This document shows, one piece after another, positions 25,943 through 34,702 of a DNA stretch of 64,000 nucleotides (positions are counted from its first letter, which is position 1; every line of letters begins with the position of its first letter). Source of the DNA: Sulfobacillus thermotolerans (lineage in GTDB: Bacteria; Bacillota; Sulfobacillia; Sulfobacillales; Sulfobacillaceae); assembly GCA_002951815.1 (NCBI GenBank), contig CP019454.1, forward strand, positions 2,728,001 through 2,792,000, read 5' to 3'. The notes under the pieces are model-generated. The model saw nothing but the letters and a program-made list of their open reading frames with translations, had not been told where the DNA came from and did not search any database. A program made the position numbers and the translations under genes.

Positions 25943-27061
25943 TTATGTTAACCGTGCCCACGCTCTGACACAGTCATCGAGACTGCCGGCTGGTTCGATG
26001 CGTGCTGCAAATTGTGCCAAGGTCCGCCCTGTATCCGTCGCAATGCGGTAGCCATCACGCCCTAGCCAAGGGTTCCACCAGACCACACGGTGGGAGCGTC
26101 TTGCAATGTTTCCCAATATCACCCCTAAGCCATCGGCTGGCAGCGCATCATAGCCGTCCGTGATGATCACCACATCGCTCCGCGTCGTCGTATGCGTTTG
26201 CAAGATTTTAGACAGCGCTCGGGCCGCCATGGCAAATTGCGTGCCTCCTCGCAAATCGTGGGCCATCTCAAACACAGCTTCATAGGCATGCGCCTGGTTC
26301 GCAATTTGTAACGCGGCCGTCACGTTAGTGAGACGGGTGCTGAAAATGACCACTTGCAGCCGATTTTTTGTGGCCACTAGCGCATGCAGAAATTGAAAAT
26401 ACATGGCCATAAAGCCATCCATCGAACGGCTCGCGTCCCACACAATCCATGTCGGACGCATGGCCGTGCGCTTGGTTTGGTGCCACAGAGTCATAATTTC
26501 GGAGCGCCCCCGGTTCTTGCGCAAGAGTCTCGACAAATTCCACAACGGACCACGACGCGCATCTCTTCTACGGTAAGCTCGCATGACGTGTGGCGGCATC
26601 GCCAGTAAACGTTGTCTCCATAAATTATCCACGACGGTATGTGTGGGACTTTGGGCCCCATGGACTTCCTCGTCACTGGCTCGACCACTATGCGTCAACA
26701 CAGTACGATTGCTCATGGTCAATGAGAGAGACATAGAGGCGTCAATCCAACTGACCCAAGTCCGTCCTTGTTCGGGCAAACCGATGCCCGACAGCCAGCG
26801 GTCACCGAATGGCGCTACCGGAGTGATCCCCGCTAAAAAAGCGGCAAAATACGCATACGCCCGGTTAAATAACACCCGTTGCTCAGGCGATGAAATCCAA
26901 AGGGCCGACAGGACCGCATGCACACCAGGGAGCGAAAAGTCTTGGGTTAGCGCCATAGCCCGGGCAGCTAAGACCACATCTTCCACACTCAACAAGAATC
27001 CCAACTTACGTAAAGCCCGCGCAAACACCCCTAGATTCTGAGCCGCCCTATCCTCATCCAT
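25943..27061 (-). CDS. coxE: CoxE-type VWA domain protein
   Basis: A 372-residue protein with the CoxE/VWA layout: an N-terminal helical region (AQNLGVFARALRKLGFLLS), and a C-terminal von Willebrand A domain with the MIDAS-like DASRSMDGFMAMY (about 205-217), a distal GGTQFAMAA and VIITDGYDAL. In Oligotropha, CoxD (an AAA ATPase) and CoxE act together in building the [CuSMoO2] centre of form I CODH. I start at ATG 27061 with CCAGGAAATT upstream; a TTG at 27067 is also possible. It overlaps coxD. Confidence 0.9.
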   Translation of the reverse strand: MDEDRAAQNLGVFARALRKLGFLLSVEDVVLAARAMALTQDFSLPGVHAVLSALWISSPEQRVLFNRAYAYFAAFLAGITPVAPFGDRWLSGIGLPEQGRTWVSWIDASMSLSLTMSNRTVLTHSGRASDEEVHGAQSPTHTVVDNLWRQRLLAMPPHVMRAYRRRDARRGPLWNLSRLLRKNRGRSEIMTLWHQTKRTAMRPTWIVWDASRSMDGFMAMYFQFLHALVATKNRLQVVIFSTRLTNVTAALQIANQAHAYEAVFEMAHDLRGGTQFAMAARALSKILQTHTTTRSDVVIITDGYDALPADGLGVILGNIARRSHRVVWWNPWLGRDGYRIATDTGRTLAQFAARIEPAGSLDDCVRAWARLT

Positions 27062-27947
27062 GAGCAATTTCCTGGAGAATGGTGGTTACGGCCTGATGGT
27101 CCGCTTGCCCCATATCTTCGCGGTATTTTAAAACGCACCCCAACGTCCTCTCGACAGCCTCTGCCGAAAGGGTCTCAACCCCAAGAACTTCGAGCGCAGA
27201 AGCCCAGTCCAATGTCTCCGCCAACCCAGGGGGCTTTTGCAACGTCTTCGTTCGTAGACACTGCACATAGCGGACGATGTGCTCCGAAAGTCTAGGATTT
27301 AACTGCGGCATGCGTTCACGCAAGATGGCCATTTCCCTTTCATAAGTGGGGTAATCCAACCACTGGTACAAGCACCGTCTTTTCAGGGCATCGTGCACAT
27401 CGCGTGTGCGGTTCGACGTCAGAATCACAATGGGACGCTCGACCGCTTGAATTGTTCCGAGTTCCGGTATGCTAATTTGAAATTCCGAAAGAACCTCTAG
27501 CAAAAACGCCTCAAATTCATCATCACTCCGATCAATCTCGTCAATAAGCAGGACAGGCGCCGGCCCATTGGGACGAATTGCCGCATAAAGAGGCCTTTTG
27601 AGCAAGAAATCCTCGTGATACAGCGATTGTTCGAGGGTATCGCGGTCATCTCCATCCAATTCGCGAATGCGAATGTGCAAGAGCTGCCGCGGATAGTTCC
27701 ATTCATATAGCGCGCTTTCACGGTCAATGCCCTCATAGCATTGCAAACGGATTAAGGGAACGTCCAACATTTGGGCAACGGCTTGAGCCAGGGCGGTTTT
27801 CCCGACCCCTGGCTCTCCCTCTACAAAAAGTGGACGCTCAAGCGCAATGCTTAAGAATACTGCCGTGGCTAACGCAGAGTCTGCCAAATAATGCTGTGCG
27901 CGCAAGCCCGCTATGACATGGTCAACACTTTGCGGTTTTCTGCCCAT
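27054..27947 (-). CDS. coxD: CoxD/MoxR-type AAA+ ATPase
   Basis: A 297-residue MoxR-family ATPase. Walker A GEPGVGKTALAQAVA (about residues 43-57), Walker B PVLLIDEIDRSDDEFEAFLLE, sensor 1 region IVILTSNRTRDVHDALKRR with arginine fingers, and a C-terminal lid are intact. MoxR ATPases pair with VWA proteins to remodel or insert metal centres; here the partner is CoxE. It begins 6 bp after the coxM stop and overlaps coxE by a few bases, so it belongs to the cox transcript. Confidence 0.93.
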   Translation of the reverse strand: MGRKPQSVDHVIAGLRAQHYLADSALATAVFLSIALERPLFVEGEPGVGKTALAQAVAQMLDVPLIRLQCYEGIDRESALYEWNYPRQLLHIRIRELDGDDRDTLEQSLYHEDFLLKRPLYAAIRPNGPAPVLLIDEIDRSDDEFEAFLLEVLSEFQISIPELGTIQAVERPIVILTSNRTRDVHDALKRRCLYQWLDYPTYEREMAILRERMPQLNPRLSEHIVRYVQCLRTKTLQKPPGLAETLDWASALEVLGVETLSAEAVERTLGCVLKYREDMGQADHQAVTTILQEIAHG

Positions 27948-27952
27948 AGCGC

Positions 27953-28804
27953 TCAGCCTTGATTACCTAATGCCGCAAGCGCGCGCGTCACATAAACACG
28001 ACATAGATTGGCTTTATAGCCATCATCATCGTCATCAAACGACTGGTCACTCGCCACCTGTTCGGCGGCCCGCAATATGACATCACGCGTAAACGTCTGA
28101 CCTACCAGCATCTGCTCGGCACTAAAGGCCCGAAACGGCACCGAGCCTATGCCGGTTATCGCTATACGGCAGGAGTCAACCTGCGCGTCCCTTAGTACAA
28201 CCCATGCAGCAACACCAATGATGGGATAGCCTGAAGCCAGATGAGGACGTTTGAGATATATGGACCGGGCCCCTTGAGCTATTCGTGGAATGCGAATCGC
28301 TGTCAGCACTTCACCCGGGGCCAATGTCGTAATAAAAGGCGCTAAAAAAAAGGAATCAATATCTTCCCGCCGCTTTCCCGCCGGTCCGGCAATCTCCAAC
28401 TCAGCCCCCAAAGCTAGTAGGGCTGCAGGCAGATCAGCGGCCGGATCCGCATGACATAAACTGCCCCCAATGGTCCCTCGGTTGCGCACTTGTAAATCCC
28501 CAATGACCCGCGCTGCTTCGGCAACAAGCGGAGCGGCCAAAGCCACTGATGGATCACGGACAAGTTGCACGTAACGCGTAAACGCCCCAATCCGTAGTTC
28601 GTTATCACTTAAGACGATCCCTTGCAACTCAGGAATCTGGCCAATGTCAATAAGATGAGACACGGTGGATAAGCGCAGCTTCATTAAAGGCAATAAGCTA
28701 TGGCCACCTGCCAATATTTTGGTATTATCCGGGTCTTCTTGTAACCACTCAATGACGTCTTGGACAGAATGCGCATTCCGGTAATCAAATGGCGTCGTGA
28801 ACAT
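27953..28804 (-). CDS. coxM: FAD-binding medium subunit of CODH/xanthine-dehydrogenase-type enzyme
   Basis: A 283-residue flavoprotein subunit, which passes electrons from the iron-sulfur subunit to the acceptor. The FAD motifs AGGHSLLPLMKLR (about residues 31-43) and TIGGSLCHADPAAD (about 103-116) are intact, followed by the CO_deh_flav_C domain. AAAGGAGGTCAC upstream fixes ATG 28804. The gene overlaps the end of coxL by 20 bp. The gene order coxS-L-M differs from the M-S-L order typical of form I CODH operons. Confidence 0.92.
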   Translation of the reverse strand: MFTTPFDYRNAHSVQDVIEWLQEDPDNTKILAGGHSLLPLMKLRLSTVSHLIDIGQIPELQGIVLSDNELRIGAFTRYVQLVRDPSVALAAPLVAEAARVIGDLQVRNRGTIGGSLCHADPAADLPAALLALGAELEIAGPAGKRREDIDSFFLAPFITTLAPGEVLTAIRIPRIAQGARSIYLKRPHLASGYPIIGVAAWVVLRDAQVDSCRIAITGIGSVPFRAFSAEQMLVGQTFTRDVILRAAEQVASDQSFDDDDDGYKANLCRVYVTRALAALGNQG

Positions 28805-31151
28805 GCATGTGACCTCCTTTGGACGCAATAGCCTGCCACACCTTGCGAGGAGTTAACGGCATCGGTAGATCTTGAATCCCAAAAGGTGCGAGGGCGTCCA
28901 TGACCGCATTCACCACGGCAGGGGTGGAAGCAATCGCCCCCGTTTCCCCCACCCCTTTAACTCCTAAGGGATTGTGGGGTGAAGGCGTTGTCGTATGTGC
29001 GGTTTCAAATTTCGGAAAGAACCGCGCTTTAGGCATGGCATAATCTAAAAATGAGCCCGTCATCAATTGCCCATTCGTGTCATATTCCACGCCTTCGTAC
29101 AGCGCTTGCCCGATGCCTTGGACCAGCCCCCCATGAATCTGTCCTTCGACAAGCATGGGATTAATCACGACACCCACGTCATCGACCGCAACATAGCGCA
29201 TCAATTCCACGTCACCCGTATCGGGATCCACTGAGACGATAGCAATGTGCGTACCAAATGGGTAGGTAAAATTTTCCGGGTTGTAAAAAGCCGTGCCTTC
29301 CAACGCCGGTTCCATGCCCGCAGGCAAGCTCCACGCCAAATAGGCATCAAGCGCGGCTTCTTGAAATGTCACAGCACGTGCTGGCAATCCCTTGACCGAA
29401 AAGATTCCCTGCTCAAATTCCACATCATCTTCGCCCACTTCAAGCTTATGCGCCGCGATTTTTCTCGCCTTCGCAATCACCTTTTGATCTGCTAGATGAA
29501 TAGCCGCACCCCCAACGACCGTTGTCCGCGACCCATAAGTCCCCCACCCCATGGCAATTTTGCTCGTATCGCCGTGAACCACTTCAATATCTTCTGGGGG
29601 AACGCCAAGCTCCTGGGCAACGATTTGCGCAAAAGTCGTTTCCTCACCCTGACCGTGTGGTGAAGCCCCTGTAAATACCGTCACTTTTCCGGTCGGGTGC
29701 ACTCGCACCGTGGCACTTTCCCAAAGTCCCCCTTGAAACCCTACAGCCCCTGCCACTTCAGAAGGCCCTAAGCCACACATCTCCACATAGGTACTGAACC
29801 CAATACCAATATATTTGCCTTGCTGGCGCAGATTTTCTTGTTCACGCCGAAATGCCGCATAATCGACAATCTCTAGCGCCTTGGCCAATGCGCCTTGATA
29901 GTTGCCGCTATCATATTGCAGACCGAAAGGATTCGTATAGGGAAAAGCTTCCGCGGGGATTAAATTGATGTTGCGCACTTCTAACGGGTCTTTGTTAATG
30001 GCGTGAGCGTATAAGTCCACCATTCGCTCAACCAAAAACGTAGCTTCTGGGCGCCCGGCGCCCCGATACGCATCGACAGGTGTCGTGTGCGTCAGCATCC
30101 CATAGACCTCCGCCGAAGCCTCGGGAATCGCATAGGCCCCATTCACGATGAGTCCAAATAAAATGGTGGGAACACCAGGCGCTGCGGTCGATAGATAGGC
30201 CCCTAAATTGGCATAAGTCTTGACGCGAATCGCTTCGATGTGCCCATCTTTTGTCCCCGCTAACGCCACCTCTTGCACATGATCGCGCCCGTGACTGGTC
30301 ACAGTAAAGTTTTCTGTACGGGTCTCTGTCCATTTCACGGGCCGATTGAGCCGACGTGCCGCCCATGATACGATGATTTCATCCGGATAGCAGGAAATTT
30401 TACTACCAAAGGCGCCTCCGACATCAATCGCCACAACGCGCAATTTATGTTCTGGAATACCCAAGATGCCAGACATGAGCAAGCGATGAATGTGAGGATT
30501 TTGGGTCGTCGCCCAAAGGGTCAGTTCTTCGGTTGCCGGATTCCATTGTGCCACCGCTGATCGCGGCTCCATGGCATTAGGCACCAGCCGTTGTTGTCGA
30601 AATTCTTGACGCACGACGACTTCGGCCCGGTTGAAGATCTCCTCCACATCCCCTCCGACTTTCCAGTGAAAGGCAACGTTTCCCGCAATATCTTCATGAA
30701 CTAAGGGGGCTCCCTCTTGAGCGGCAGCAAAAGGATTGGTCACAGCGGGCAAGGACTCATATTCCACCTCTACAGCATCGACCCCGTCCCTGGCTTGTGC
30801 TGGTGTCTGAGCAATGACGACAGCCACTCCGTCTCCTTGATAGCGCACCATATCGACAGCCAAGGCTGGATGAGGGGGCATTTTCATATCGGAGTCGGGG
30901 GGAATCCACGCAGTGGGAATGAAACCCACCTCGTCTTTCAAATCAGCGCCCGTAAAGGCGGCGACAACACCCGGCATTTTAAGCGCACGGCTTACATCCA
31001 CTTTAACAAGACGCGCATGCGCATGCGGACTGCGAACAATCCCCGCATAGAGCATGCCTGGCAATTTTATATCATCGGTATATTGACCTTTTCCACGGAT
31101 TAAGCGAACATCTTCATGCCGCTTTAGTGCACTCCCGATTACATCAGCCAC
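28785..31151 (-). CDS. coxL: Form II CODH-like large molybdopterin subunit
   Basis: A 788-residue molybdenum-binding subunit of the xanthine oxidase family. The active-site loop is AYRGAGR (residues 361-367), the signature of form II enzymes; true form I CO dehydrogenases have AYxCSFR. Mo-cofactor segments GGAFGSKI, EMCGLGPSEVAG, SPHGQGEETTFAQI and the C-terminal catalytic Glu in GVGETGAIA are present. AAGGAGG upstream fixes the start as GTG 31151, eight residues inside the longest frame. It is a cytoplasmic alpha subunit of an (SML)2 hydroxylase by family. CO oxidation is possible but not established for this form; an aldehyde, purine or other carbon substrate is equally likely. Confidence 0.92.
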   Translation of the reverse strand: MADVIGSALKRHEDVRLIRGKGQYTDDIKLPGMLYAGIVRSPHAHARLVKVDVSRALKMPGVVAAFTGADLKDEVGFIPTAWIPPDSDMKMPPHPALAVDMVRYQGDGVAVVIAQTPAQARDGVDAVEVEYESLPAVTNPFAAAQEGAPLVHEDIAGNVAFHWKVGGDVEEIFNRAEVVVRQEFRQQRLVPNAMEPRSAVAQWNPATEELTLWATTQNPHIHRLLMSGILGIPEHKLRVVAIDVGGAFGSKISCYPDEIIVSWAARRLNRPVKWTETRTENFTVTSHGRDHVQEVALAGTKDGHIEAIRVKTYANLGAYLSTAAPGVPTILFGLIVNGAYAIPEASAEVYGMLTHTTPVDAYRGAGRPEATFLVERMVDLYAHAINKDPLEVRNINLIPAEAFPYTNPFGLQYDSGNYQGALAKALEIVDYAAFRREQENLRQQGKYIGIGFSTYVEMCGLGPSEVAGAVGFQGGLWESATVRVHPTGKVTVFTGASPHGQGEETTFAQIVAQELGVPPEDIEVVHGDTSKIAMGWGTYGSRTTVVGGAAIHLADQKVIAKARKIAAHKLEVGEDDVEFEQGIFSVKGLPARAVTFQEAALDAYLAWSLPAGMEPALEGTAFYNPENFTYPFGTHIAIVSVDPDTGDVELMRYVAVDDVGVVINPMLVEGQIHGGLVQGIGQALYEGVEYDTNGQLMTGSFLDYAMPKARFFPKFETAHTTTPSPHNPLGVKGVGETGAIASTPAVVNAVMDALAPFGIQDLPMPLTPRKVWQAIASKGGHMHVHDAI

Positions 31152-31178
31152 TGCACATCCCTCCTTGGCATTCACAAA

Positions 31179-31706
31179 TTAACCGATTTTCGTTTCCCGT
31201 TCCTCCGTTTGGCGTTCATCCATAATTTCTTGCGCCCTCTGCACAGAACGCACGATAGTCTCGTACCCCGTACATCGACAGAGCAGCCCATCGAGCGCAT
31301 CACGAATATCGGTTTCAGAAGGATGGGGGTTTGTTGAAAGCAGATACGAGGCCGTCAACATGGCACCAGGCGTGCAAAAACCACATTGCAACCCATGTTT
31401 TTCCCAAAATCCTTGTTGCACAGGATGCAATACCTCTTGTTCTAAGCCTTCGATAGTGACCACTTCCGCACCATTTGCTTGCACCGCCAACACGGTGCAA
31501 GACTTCACCGCGTCGCCATTTAACAACACCGTACACGCACCACATTGTGAGGTATCACACCCGACATGGGTGCCAGTTAAACCCGCTTCGTCCCGTAAAA
31601 AATGGACCAGGAGAGTGCGGGGCTCCACCGAACGCGTGATTGTTGTTCCGTTTACCGTCATCGTGACAGACACTTGGCTAATCTCCACACGACGTCCCCC
31701 AATCAT
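31179..31706 (-). CDS. coxS: 2Fe-2S small subunit of CODH/xanthine-dehydrogenase-type enzyme
   Basis: A 175-residue subunit with two [2Fe-2S] clusters. The plant-ferredoxin-type cluster is in GCDTSQCGACTVLLNG (about residues 54-69) and the second in QCGFCTPGAML and CRCTGYETIV. It transfers electrons from the Mo site to FAD. The C-terminal tail after RAQEIMDERQ is charged. ATG 31706 is listed; a GTG 18 bp downstream or the ATG before TVNGTT would also give a complete domain. It is the first gene of the seven-gene operon; the 212 bp upstream look like its promoter region. Confidence 0.92.
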   Translation of the reverse strand: MIGGRRVEISQVSVTMTVNGTTITRSVEPRTLLVHFLRDEAGLTGTHVGCDTSQCGACTVLLNGDAVKSCTVLAVQANGAEVVTIEGLEQEVLHPVQQGFWEKHGLQCGFCTPGAMLTASYLLSTNPHPSETDIRDALDGLLCRCTGYETIVRSVQRAQEIMDERQTEERETKIG

Positions 31707-31753
31707 GGCTATCAGATTTGTACAACTAGTCCGATGGTATCATACCTACTAAA

Positions 31754-31784
31754 TTGAAACAATAATCAAACACGTTATTATTCA
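31754..31784. promoter_or_regulatory. AT-rich inverted repeat upstream of cox operon
   Basis: TTGAA-AC-AATAAT at 31754-31766 faces ATTATTCAA at 31776-31784, an interrupted palindrome 50-80 bp before coxS. It lies in the only AT-rich part of the gap and may be promoter or operator. No regulator lies next to it. Confidence 0.3.
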
Positions 31785-31867
31785 AATCGACAGTCTCATC
31801 AAATTCAACATTATTCGACAAAGCCCATAGAAAAGTTTAGCAGGTGAGCTTATCCAACAGACACAAA

Positions 31868-31892
31868 AGACCGCCTCGAAGGATGGCGGTCT
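31868..31892 (-). terminator. Terminator after rmuC
   Basis: AGACCGCC at 31868-31875 pairs with GGCGGTCT at 31885-31892. Read on the minus strand the stem is followed by TTTTGTG, 27 bp after the rmuC stop. Confidence 0.8.
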
Positions 31893-31918
31893 AACAATCC
31901 AAAAGAAGCCCCACACAA

Positions 31919-33391
31919 TTATTCGAGCGAAGCCATATCTCCCTCGGGCAATAAGGAAGACATCTGCCCCGGCGAAGCCGCTTCCACCTTCCGCAACTTG
32001 CGCTCAATCGCGCGAGAACGAGTCCGGGCCGTATCAATGGTATTGCTCGCCTCTTGCAGTTTCTTTTGAGTCTTTTCGAGAATATCGCCAAATTTTCCAA
32101 ACTCCGTTTTAACCGCCCCTAAGAGAGACCAGACCTCACTCGAGCGTTTTTGAATGGCCAAGGTGCGAAAACCCATTTGCAAACTATTTAACAGCGCTGT
32201 AATCGTCGTGGGTCCTGTGACAATGACATGGTACTCACGCTGCAACGCTTCCCACAGACCCGGCCGTCGTAGAATTTCCGCGAATAATCCTTCCACAGGA
32301 AGGAACATAATAGCAAAGTCGGTCGTGTGCGGAGGATTGATATATTTTTCTTGAATGGCTTTGGCTTCGTGGCGGACCCGATTTTCCAACATTTTTCCTG
32401 CTTCTGCCGCCACGGCTCCGTCTCCCGCTTCTTCGGCATCTATTAATTTTTGGTAATCCTCCAAAGGAAACTTGGAATCAATCGGCAACAGGACTTGCTT
32501 GGCATCATCATCTTTTCCAGGCAGAAAAATGGCAAAGTCGACACGCTCAAGCGAGTCGGCCCGTACCGCGACGCTGCGCTGATATTGTTCGGGACTAAGC
32601 GTTTGTTCTAAAATATTGTCTAACTGAATTTCTCCCAACGTCCCGCGCGTTTTTACGTTAGCCAATACCTTCTTAAGATCCCCAACTCCCGAGGCTAGAG
32701 TCTGCATTTCCCCTAGTCCTCTATGCACTTGTTCTAAGCGTTCGCTGACCAGCTTAAACGATTCTCCGAGCCGTTGTTCCAGCGTTTGATGGAGCTTTTC
32801 GTCAACAGTGACCCGCATTTGTTCGAGTTGTTTATGATTATCATCCTGCAGTGCTGAGAGTTTCTGCTCCACAGTCGTGCGCATCTGTTCCAGTTTTGTT
32901 TCATTCACCGTCGTCAAATCCGCCAGTTGCTTGGAAAACGAATCTAAAAGCCCTTTATGTTGGGTAGCCATTTCACTAATGGCCGCAATCGTGTTTCGGT
33001 AATGAGCTTCCAACGCGTGCTGAGTCTCTTGGGAGAACGCATCAAAGCGATTCTTATCCGCATTGGCCAAACTTGACAAATTACTGGCGATAAACTGTTG
33101 AATGGTATGGAGAGCTGTTTGTTGCTCCCTAGACTTATCACCTAAGGTCACAAGCAGCGCATCCCCTAAACGCTTGAAGGCCTCTTGCACTTCTTCACGA
33201 GTCATTTTTGCGCTAAGGCTGGACTCTGTGCGTCCTTGCATCAATTCCTCACGAACGGCTTGCTCAACCGTCTTTTGATATTGCCCGATCACATCAGACA
33301 CACGACCGTTCGAACGATATTGGATTAAGAGAATCATAACGATAATGTTTAACACTAACGACAGAGCCACTAAAATTTCCAAGAGCGTCAA
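31919..33391 (-). CDS. rmuC: DNA recombination protein RmuC
   Basis: A 490-residue RmuC family protein. A single N-terminal membrane segment (LLEILVALSLVLNIIVMILLI) is followed by a long coiled coil (about residues 90-240, rich in Q/E/K/L). The conserved nuclease-like domain then has KVLANVKTRGTLGEIQLDNILEQ, LPIDSKFPLEDYQ and VFFLPVEGL-like IMFLPVEGLFAEIL. RmuC limits inversions at short repeats; its mechanism is not settled. The start is TTG at 33391, supported by GAGGGGAAATCGA. It is a single-gene unit. Confidence 0.94.
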   Translation of the reverse strand: MTLLEILVALSLVLNIIVMILLIQYRSNGRVSDVIGQYQKTVEQAVREELMQGRTESSLSAKMTREEVQEAFKRLGDALLVTLGDKSREQQTALHTIQQFIASNLSSLANADKNRFDAFSQETQHALEAHYRNTIAAISEMATQHKGLLDSFSKQLADLTTVNETKLEQMRTTVEQKLSALQDDNHKQLEQMRVTVDEKLHQTLEQRLGESFKLVSERLEQVHRGLGEMQTLASGVGDLKKVLANVKTRGTLGEIQLDNILEQTLSPEQYQRSVAVRADSLERVDFAIFLPGKDDDAKQVLLPIDSKFPLEDYQKLIDAEEAGDGAVAAEAGKMLENRVRHEAKAIQEKYINPPHTTDFAIMFLPVEGLFAEILRRPGLWEALQREYHVIVTGPTTITALLNSLQMGFRTLAIQKRSSEVWSLLGAVKTEFGKFGDILEKTQKKLQEASNTIDTARTRSRAIERKLRKVEAASPGQMSSLLPEGDMASLE

Positions 33392-33637
33392 TCGATTTCC
33401 CCTCTTCTCACGCCGTGTTGCGAATTTCTTTCAAGTATACAATGCAACCATCACGTACGCAGTTAAAGCTTCCCTCGAATACCATATAACCCAAGGCCTG
33501 GTCGCCGCGAAGAAGTATAATCAAACTTATCCGGAGCACCCGTCCAAAATAGCCAGATTTAACCGTGTGCCGTCTTAAAATGCTGTGCTACCATAGTACT
33601 AACGTTTAATAACTACCACCAATAAGGGGTGTTCGTT

Positions 33638-34702
33638 ATGAATATGGGGTCTCCCTTACCACCCGCATTTGCTGAAGCGGAATTTTACCATATTTTTTTC
33701 GTGTTATTAGCTATCGTCGTCGCGGGCGGCCTAATTCTCGGTATCCGGGCATACCGTTTAGGCCACAAAACCATAGCTTCGCCATACCCAGCGGCTCACG
33801 AATGGTTGATGCGCGGCATTGGGGCACTATGGCTTTTAGATGGTCTGTTGCAAGCGCAACCGCTCATGATTACGCGTTTCATCGGCGGATTTCTTGCACC
33901 TATGCTGCAAGGACAACCTGCACCTGTTGAATCCCTAATGAATATTAGCATTCGGCTATGGGCTATCAACCCTGTACTTTGGAATGAATTCGCGACATGG
34001 ATTCAGATCGGCATTGGACTCACCATGTTGTTTGGAGCGGGCACTATTTGGCGTCAAGTCGGACTGTGGACCTCATTGGCGTGGGGACTCATTGTATGGG
34101 TCGGAGGCGAAGCCTTTGGTAGCCTGTTTGTCGGCGGTAGTTGGCTAAGCGGTTCCCCTGGCTCGGTCCTCTTGTATATGTTTGCCGCCATTCTTCTCCT
34201 CGCGCCCGCGACTTACTGGAATTCTCCCCGCGTGGCTAAGGTCTTAAGGCTCTCAATGATTGCCTTGTGGACGCTTTCAGCTTTTCTACAAGCTTGGCCG
34301 GCGGCCGGCTGGTGGCATGGTCAAAACCTCGCTTCGTACGTCTTGAGTATGGCTTCAATGCCGCAACCTGCCATCTTTTCTGCTCCTCTCTTTGCCTGGG
34401 CTAAATTATTGGGTCAGTCTCCTGCCTTATGGAACGGTATCTTAGTCGGCGTGTTTGCGGTATTGGCTGTCTTGTGGGCTCTCAAACCACGTTCTGGGTG
34501 GACGTGGTGGCTCACAGCCCTTGTGACCTTTGCCACTTGGTGGTTGGGCCAGGATTTTGGCGTGCTTGGTGGCATGGGAACCGATCCTAATAGCGGCGTT
34601 GTGGTGTTAATCGGACTGGTTGTCTACGCACAAGTCGTGCAACTCCCCTTATTCCATTGGGTATCACACCACGAACCCGCCGTGGAGCATTCCGCGTTAT
34701 GA
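33638..34702 (+). CDS. Polytopic membrane protein with internal duplication, SCO-operon paralogue A
   Basis: A 354-residue membrane protein with roughly 9-10 hydrophobic segments. It is built from two copies of one unit about 147 residues apart: LLQAQP (70) and FLQAWP (216), NPVLWN (111) and SPALWN (261), GEAFGSLF (157) and GQDFGVLG (304). GTDPNSG follows the second GxxFG motif. Gene 36456 has the same plan. AAGGGG precedes ATG 33638. The stop overlaps the next start as ATGA. I do not know a characterised member, though similar uncharacterised proteins seem to occur in actinobacteria from memory. DoxX/DoxD-like fold is an alternative. A role with the neighbouring SCO protein is inferred from context. 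Confidence 0.8.
   Translation: MNMGSPLPPAFAEAEFYHIFFVLLAIVVAGGLILGIRAYRLGHKTIASPYPAAHEWLMRGIGALWLLDGLLQAQPLMITRFIGGFLAPMLQGQPAPVESLMNISIRLWAINPVLWNEFATWIQIGIGLTMLFGAGTIWRQVGLWTSLAWGLIVWVGGEAFGSLFVGGSWLSGSPGSVLLYMFAAILLLAPATYWNSPRVAKVLRLSMIALWTLSAFLQAWPAAGWWHGQNLASYVLSMASMPQPAIFSAPLFAWAKLLGQSPALWNGILVGVFAVLAVLWALKPRSGWTWWLTALVTFATWWLGQDFGVLGGMGTDPNSGVVVLIGLVVYAQVVQLPLFHWVSHHEPAVEHSAL

Noticed and set aside
33638-34702. Calling the duplicated membrane protein DoxD (thiosulfate:quinone oxidoreductase subunit)
   Set aside because: Sulfobacillus relatives carry DoxD-type proteins and size is similar, but the duplicated GxxFG and WHG motifs do not match the DoxD pattern I know, so I leave the family open.
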